Both the position numbers and the translations under genes were made by a program. From Paramacrobiotus metropolitanus (Eukaryota; Tardigrada; Eutardigrada; Parachela; Macrobiotidae): a DNA stretch of 64,000 nucleotides. A model generated the notes under the pieces. That model was not told the DNA's origin. It did no database searches and saw only the letters and a list, made by a program, of their open reading frames with translations. Of the stretch, positions 57,687-64,000 are shown one piece after another (position 1 is the stretch's first letter; every line of letters begins with the position of its first letter). The DNA is taken from the NCBI RefSeq assembly GCF_019649055.1, contig NW_026570241.1, forward strand, positions 434,001 to 498,000, written 5' to 3'.

Positions 57687-60083
57687 TCAGAAACAACACA
57701 AAAGCCTCGTAAAAATAGTACGTTGTGTCGGCAGTATTTGCTCAATCTCCTCTTCACACAACATGCAGAGTGGTATCGGTGACACCCATTCTTCTGTCCT
57801 CTTCCGACATTTTGGACAAAACAGAGCGCCACACTCTTCATCGACACATCGAAAAATGTTTGCGTTATCGCGTATATCCTTGCCACATCCATCACAATCG
57901 CACTTCGTCAGTTTCGTCATTTTCTTCGATATATACTCGAAGACCCATCCGTCTTCTGTGTCGTACCGAGCCAGTCTGGAACGCTCTACCGCCTTCTGCC
58001 GGAACTTGAAGAAATCCTTCAGTTTTTGCGGCTTCTTCTTCCACAGTCGTTTACATAAATATTCGTTCCGTTCACCGCTTCTCTCCGGATACAAGTGCAT
58101 CAACATCATTTGCCGCAATCTTAGACAATATCCTTCTAAAACCAGTAGAACCATTACGGAGAGGAGGATGAAAGCAGGCACGTAATAATCATGACCTTCC
58201 AACTGATGGAGCATTGGTGCGCAGTTCTCCATGTCAATACTGACGTTGTACGAAGCGTTCGGTAATCCTTCGTAAAACGTTGGAAATACTTTTTCCGCCA
58301 TTACGCCTTTTCCTTCTGACGAAACTTGTAGTCCGTCTTCACCGGTTATGGAACCACCGGCTTTCGACGAATACTGCATCAAACTAATTAACCATTCCAA
58401 CATCAAGTTGCACAAAAGCACGATTACTGTCATTATAGCATAAACTCCCGGTTTCAATATACCCGCTCGGATACCAGCGCGTTCCAACGGGGATAAGCGC
58501 GGTGACGTGATATCAACCAAACCGTTTAACTGTTTCTTCGTTAGTTGGACTTTTCGCGCCATTTTTTTGCATTCCGCTTGTTCCTGTAATTCTCCGTACA
58601 TGCATTTCACCATTTGCGTTACGTAGACGTTATCAAACTTGTTCCATGTTAAATACTGGCCAATGTATCTCCAGCATTTAAAATACAGAAGAAGAAAGGC
58701 AAAAGCCGTGATGTATTTGAGCGCACCGATTGCAGCTTGAAAGTCCTTGATGATTTTCAGCATACCATGCAAATACCGCGTGACGTCCTTTAGTTTTTCA
58801 AAATTCGCGCTAATGTTAGGAGCACCTCCTTGGAAGTTTTGGATTCCGGCATCCTGGAATACCTGCTCCATGATCTCGCAGAGTTTCCCATTAGTGTCAA
58901 TCAAACTGGACACATAGCTACCAAGCTGGTTTTCAGAATGTTTTGAGATACCCATTACAGGGTGCCAGCCGCTTGTGCCGTACAAGCGCATAGTCTGCAA
59001 ATTGGACATGATGGTTTGCAGTCCTTTTACGCTTTGGGACATGGACTTCAACATTTCGTTCATCATGTGACGATACTTTTCGGCTTCCATGTTCCACTGT
59101 TGGGCGGTGGCATTTATTCTTTCTATGATACCCTCATATGGCCGAGTGACCCGCTGCAACACCTAAAATAACACTCAGACTGCAAGAACCATTGAACATT
59201 ACATCATTATACGTTTTCCTCCGTTAAACCTAAACGTGCTCTTATACGTATGTTACAAAACGTACAAAATGATAGGGACAAACTGTTCTTTATTTTTTTC
59301 ATAAATAATTAATTAATTGATTTCCTTTGATAATTGCTACTAATTTACTAAATATCGCAAATGCTTTCCGCATTTCAGACGATAGCAGCTTAATATCATA
59401 ATTATTGTCATTATGTGATCCTACCTGACCTACCACACAGTTGTTAAATTCACTTATTTTTTTACCATTACCGGATGCATGGGCTCGCATCGTTTGATAA
59501 TAATTTCAGTCTCCTTTCTTACCTTATACGTTTCGTTGTTCAGCAGCTGTCCAATGCACACTGTGGCGTTCACAATACTACTGGAATTCCGGCTCATGTT
59601 ATCCACAGGTCCAGCCAAAAGGCTGCCCAATACTACCGCCAACAGTACAGAGCGTCCATGTCGCATGCCCAGGTGTGGCACAACCAGAATACAAGTAATC
59701 CGAAAGCGTGGACTGAAGATGGACAAGCAAATTAGAATTCCCGATAAGGTCGAGGTCACAATCGTCGCCGATAACGGACTGCTATAGAAATACAACCATG
59801 TGAATGTTCCGCTCAGGGTTGCGATAAAGCTGATAGTCCAGGCAGCGAAGAATAGCCCGGGCTTGACAAGCTTGGGAACAGCGTATACTGGGTTAGGAAT
59901 CTCATGAACGGATTTGGTGTGATGCAACATTCCTTTACCGCAGTACGCTTGTACTGAATTTATACGTCGAAGTTCAGGTTCAGGGAGAGCGAAAGATTCG
60001 TGTTGTCGGCCGTCCGGATCGGGAATTAAAATTTCAGAATTAAAACAGATTAACTTCGTGTACGCAGGTCGTTTTTGCGACAT
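57687..60083 (-). CDS. DC-STAMP domain-containing protein (DCST1/2, sneaky-like)
   Basis: Two minus-strand exons, 60083-59523 and 59162-57687, join in phase 0 to give 678 residues, near the size of animal DCST1/DCST2. Several transmembrane helices: about 77-99, 103-123 and 129-160, then further ones around LLLYFKCWRYIGQYL, a VIVLLCNLMLEWLISLM segment and an LLSVMVLLVLEGYCL segment. The second exon begins with a coiled, Met-rich luminal region with an N-glycosylation site. The C-terminus has a RING-like set of Cys pairs (CDCDGCG, FRC, CGALFCPKC, CMLC). In animals these proteins sit in sperm membranes and are needed for sperm-egg fusion steps or membrane breakdown; human DCST1 is also reported as an E3 ligase. 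Which of the two paralogues this is cannot be settled here. Confidence 0.88.
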
Positions 60084-61566
60084 CTGTCATAAATTGCAGG
60101 CATTTTATACGAACATTCTCAGAGATTTAGATTTATAAGAACATTCTTAGGCGCTTTCCTTTACGGAATGACGAGTGATTTGATATACAAAAATGGCGAT
60201 AAACACGATGCACTCAGCGCAGTTCCAGACTTTAGTGAACTGAACGTAACTGCTGGTTGCACGGTGTACTGTATATGCGGGCTTGGAGGCTTTGCTGACC
60301 TTTATTAATTCATAATATAAGTAGTGTAAACACAAAGTCTTTTACGTTAATTAATGCCACAACGACAATCAAACATACGAGTATCTTTACATCATGTTGC
60401 ACTACAGTTCCATCTGTCAGTCTTCACTTGCTGACACCGCGGTAGTGACGTAGTTCCAGCAATGCAACAACGCTTGTTTCGTCGAATAGTTTGGATGCCG
60501 ATATAGTTGAGGGAGCCGTTCCCTTGTGGTTCGTACTTCCTGTCTAACTAGCTAGCTAACTTAGTCATATCGCAGTAACTGGTACACCGACATTCTTTGC
60601 ATATCTAACAAAATGGCATAGCACAATCCACATCTGATTTGAAGTATGTAGCCGGTTTACTGACGCCATAACGAGAGCGAATAATTGCAGAATTGTTCAC
60701 ATTCACTGAGTGATCACATCCACCGATGACGTATCACATCATTCACATGCACACGGTAGCAATGCCACCCTGTGTTGGTCACAAACGCACCATGTCACCA
60801 TGGCGGTAGATTCAAGCAAAGTCAATCTGCCATGGTTTTGTGCCACACAAAATGGGAAAGGTCAGACCTCCCGGCGTTTCTCTCACATCGGTAAAACAAA
60901 TTAGCGAATAGCGCGTAAACGTTAACTTCATTTACTGATTAACGAAATGGTCCAACTAAAACTAGCAAAATTTTTGGTCGTGTCTGCCAGTTAATTACAG
61001 GCAGAAGGTCTGGTCGCCTGACCATGGAAGAGAAGCACTTCGCTACTTAAATGGCCTCTCACACCGGAAGTTACCGTGAAAGCCTTCTCTTTCCGGCAAC
61101 AGCGGGGGGTACGGAATGTATACATGCAAATCTCCTATGGCAAATATCCTGTAGTCGCGGCCTCGAGGTTGACGCGTAGCAAAGGGTTCCACTTACCAGT
61201 ACCATCAAGGAATCAACACCTGACAAAGTATTTACAGTACTCTAAGTACCAAATCAGTATTTACTAGCTGTTGCCTCGCCTTACCACGGACCGGTCCGGT
61301 ACATCTCTCCGGAAAATAAGATTTATTTGCATAAAGGGAAGGTAACGTTAGAATAAACTTCAAAATACTTTTATCGGCAATGGTGAAGTGGACGTGACCA
61401 AACACGAATTTAACAGTCAAAGTATCGCATGCTACTATGCTTTGTAATTGTATTGTAGGGTAATACTGTACTACTCTAGTAGTTGCGTTACTTGCATACC
61501 ATAGTCGACCGGAGCGTAGCGGAGGTCCTCCATATTCAAGGCTAATGGATTTGTTGATTTCTGCCC

Positions 61567-61614
61567 GTTACGGAAACCCGTTACGGAATTGCGTTACGGA
61601 AGTTTGTTACGGAA
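61567..61614 (+). repeat. 13-bp tandem repeat, four units
   Basis: GTTACGGAA recurs at 61567, 61580, 61593 and 61606, a regular 13-base period. Confidence 0.9.
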
Positions 61615-61978
61615 GTAACACTATGAAGCCACCTCAGCTGGTGTATATGAAGTCATTGTTGACTTCCGTAGCGGCCTTATACAGTGGTGCCGTATATCTT
61701 GATTTCTGCCGGTTACGTAGATAGCGCATGACATTTCGACGTACAAATACATCCCATAAAACAGCGTAATGCACACGAGTGACCGGCAATAATGGTTTCC
61801 GGTAAAAATATCCTCATGGAACATTTTTCTGTATCCCATTTCCTCCGGCTCAGCCGTGATGCCGGGCCGGATGGTACTGCATTTTTGCAAACTTAGCCAC
61901 CGGTTTCGCAGCCCGAAGGTAATGCTCACCTTTGGCTTGGAGGCTTCGTTCAATACCGTTCTTGATACGGCTGATATA

Positions 61979-62019
61979 CTCCGCTCTGTATATAGACGCT
62001 CTGTATATACAGAGCGGAG
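61979..62019. repeat. Perfect 16-bp hairpin
   Basis: CTCCGCTCTGTATATA (61979-61994) and its exact reverse complement (62004-62019) flank a 9-base loop. No T-run or other terminator feature follows; it may be a transposon remnant. Confidence 0.85.
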
Positions 62020-62432
62020 CAAAGCGAAGCGGCGTATGTTCGTTCCCTCTATGGTAAAATCTTGGAATTATGGCTGCATAAAAAAATATCGAAAAGCGTA
62101 TCGAAAAGCGATAATCTGTAAAGATAAGCGCCGCCTCGGTAGGACAGTCAGCTGCAAGCCTGCAACGCGAATTCATTTCCAGTTTTCGACAAATCGTGAT
62201 TCGTGAATTCCTCGATCAGTCTTTGATTTTTCTTTTGATTTTTGATCTTTTCATTTGTAAATCTGTACTACCATCCCCAGCCCGCGTTTCCCCGGTTTTT
62301 TTAACAGTGCGGAAAGTTCTTGTAGCACTCATCCGGCCTTGTAATACGACAGAACTTTGGTTACACGAATTTATCGGTTAAGCCTGACGCTGCCAGGTTG
62401 TGTTATCGTGTCGCAGCGCCACCCGCCCGGCG

Positions 62433-63521
62433 ATGGAGACGCAAACCCCCGTGATCCCCTCCATCAGCTTGCCCCCGCCTCCCTCTCCGCCTACGACGCC
62501 GGCTCGGGTCGGCGGGTGACCGGGCCACCTCTGGAGACCCTCTGGGAGGTGTCCCCCAGCAGCGCTGGGGATTGGGCCTCCTGGAATCCTCCCACGACCC
62601 CGCGCGCCAACTGTACCTCGATGAATCCATCATCATCTTGTCCGACTCAGTCCCCAAGTCCACCATTATCTGGTGCTGCCCCTGCAGCGGGGAGCCCATC
62701 GACATCGTCCACTTCCAAGATTTGACGCGGGAGCATGTGCCGCTGTTGCGGCATATGATCCAGCGGACGCAGTGCTTTGCGGATGAGCAGATTCGACCGA
62801 AAACGCACTATCCGCTGGTACTGGGGTTCCATACGATGCCGATGTTCATCCGGCTGCATATGCACAATACATTATTACCGTGGATTTTCAGGGGCCAGGT
62901 TAGTGCGATTCTTGTCGAATTGAATATTAATTTTTAGGGACTTCGCTGGCCTAATTAATTCTGCTGTTTTTTTTCTGATTTCTTAAATTTAAATATTTTA
63001 AATTTAATTTTTGTAATAATTTTTGTTAATTTATTTAATTAGTTTTGATATTTTTTGCCTTTGCTTTTTCGAATTTTCCGTTGATTTGTTGATTATGCTC
63101 CGGAACAATTTTCTGTTTGTAGTTTTTGCCAGATTAAAAATTAAAAATTATTAAAAATCGTTTTTGCCAGACGCCTCGATTAAAATTGAAAATTATGATT
63201 TATTTTACTCGTAATTTTTTCCGCATGGTTTTATTTTCTGTATTGTTTTCTAGGCACGCTGGGCCGGCGGACTATCGCTCCTTCAGCCACAGCGGGCTGT
63301 GCATGGAGCCGGAACGAGGCATCGGCACTTTATAGGCGGAAGGCCAAATCGTGGTGGACAAGGAGTCAAGGATCATGCCAAACTGGCGAAGACGGGTTTG
63401 ACCGAGCCGCTGCCGGCAACAATTTCCGGCCAATACAAGATGCCCGATCTCAAGCAGCACCTGGCCGGCAACGAGGCCGACCTGCACGCCGCCGAGACAG
63501 AGGATGCGGATGCCAGTTACG
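62433..63521 (+). pseudogene. Aprataxin-like HIT-domain gene, frame apparently disrupted
   Basis: The HIT fold is readable in one frame from about 62563 to 62898: LYLDESIIILSDSVPKS, DLTREHVPLLRHM and LGFHTMPMFIRLHMH. The first His of the H-x-H-x-H triad is Arg, as in some aprataxins; the other two His remain. Aprataxins remove AMP from abortive DNA-ligation ends. This frame has a stop at 62452-62454 and no ATG before the domain, while ATG 62433 opens a different frame that stops near 62519. After an AT-rich intron (62899-63253) exon 2 is open in phase 0 and contains MPDLKQHLAGN, like the aprataxin zinc-finger tail, but the partner CRQQFPANTR lies in another frame. Either decayed or affected by sequence errors. 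GC content is far above the flanks. Confidence 0.55.
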
Positions 63522-64000
63522 GTATGTCTGCCAGTTCCAGGTCGAATAAATTATATATTTTTTTAATTCTTAGCTGACTCATGAATTTTGTTATGGATAC
63601 AGTGAGCGCCGATATTGTGACAGTTAATTTAAATTGAGTTATTTAGAAATTTTAAATTAATTAGTTCAGTTTAAATTAGTTGTTGTAACAGCTTATTTTT
63701 ATTTATTACGGATTTAACTATTGGTGTAATTATGGAACGAGAAAGTGTATTTGGAATTGTCGAGAAATTCTTGGGAAATTCGTAACGGAAATTTTCAATA
63801 AAATGGCGGTTTCTCGTTTTACTGCGCTGGCTGTTAGGATTAAAAGCCGCAATCTTTCCGGCGTTCACTTGCGTACTGCAACTTGTAAGACCTACATGTA
63901 TTATGGAACTAAAACAGAATATTAACATAATAATATAGTAAAACATATAAAATTAATTGGTATAGAATAAATGAAGTATGACTGTAGGATGGAAAAGATT
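63522..64000. other. Downstream flank, AT-rich
   Basis: Follows the GTATGT donor-like site at 63522. It may be the next intron of the aprataxin-like gene, whose possible later exons would lie beyond the window. No further exon was seen. Confidence 0.4.

Larger units (their letters stand above)
60084..62432. other. Spacer, no gene seen
   Basis: About 2.3 kb. A minus-strand frame at 60335-60147 ends in a hydrophobic segment but has no partner. Open frames at 61621-62206 overlap on both strands around an inverted repeat. Two small repeats are listed separately. Confidence 0.5.

Noticed and set aside
61979-62019. Strong hairpin considered as a terminator or microRNA precursor
   Set aside because: No T-run follows, the stem is too short for a microRNA precursor, and the locus is not bacterial.
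61621-62206. Overlapping open frames of about 110-130 codons on both strands
   Set aside because: They cross the inverted repeat, have no motif and no consistent splice sites.

Overview
The window is animal nuclear DNA. Genes are split by short GT-AG introns (about 60 to 1300 bases), lie on both strands and are separated by AT-rich spacers. It carries metazoan families (DGAT2, SLC2, DC-STAMP, plexin-like, Ig-like) and a Ty3/Gypsy retrotransposon. A small ecdysozoan fits, with tardigrade one guess among several; nothing in the sequence proves the species. All exon joins below come from reading splice sites, reading phase and paralogue comparison, without transcripts.

Layout. 0.9-18 kb (+): three paralogous secreted mucin-like genes (895-2349, 4355-6017, 12710-17952). 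Each has an N-terminal Cys-rich domain, a Thr/Ser-rich stalk and a conserved C-terminal module. The third stalk has expanded to about 90 copies of a 9-residue repeat. Between them lie a membrane-anchored Ig-like gene (7132-8802) and a secreted Ig-like gene (10615-11115). 19-48 kb: three minus-strand genes (19011-22086, 36559-40933, 45505-47892) encode reduced plexin/semaphorin-like receptors: compressed sema-like region, PSI module, one membrane helix, short tail. They are interleaved with four plus-strand Ig-like membrane genes (24056-24908, 29988-31148, 34271-35476, 43536-44967) whose tails range from almost none to about 110 residues. Inside this block are a DGAT2-family acyltransferase (25832-27210), a possible small secreted peptide (29325-29672) and an SLC2 sugar-transporter-like gene (31633-33243).

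50-57 kb: another Ig-like gene, resembling the 7132-8802 gene, is broken by small frameshifts and by a Ty3/Gypsy element (50545-56489) with nearly identical LTRs and a 4-base target duplication. Its gag-pol junction has a textbook -1 frameshift signal (slippery heptamer, 6-base spacer, perfect 10-bp hairpin), yet pol has two in-frame stops. 57.7-60.1 kb (-): a DC-STAMP-domain protein. 62.4-63.5 kb (+): an unusually GC-rich aprataxin-like HIT gene with signs of frame disruption. Three probable non-autonomous DNA transposons lie in spacers or introns, one with piggyBac-type ends.

The most interesting content is the cluster itself: duplicated, fast-diverging secreted mucins, single-Ig membrane proteins with different tails, and truncated plexin-like receptors sharing one neighbourhood. 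This looks like an expanding surface-recognition or extracellular-matrix gene set. That role is inference from architecture only.
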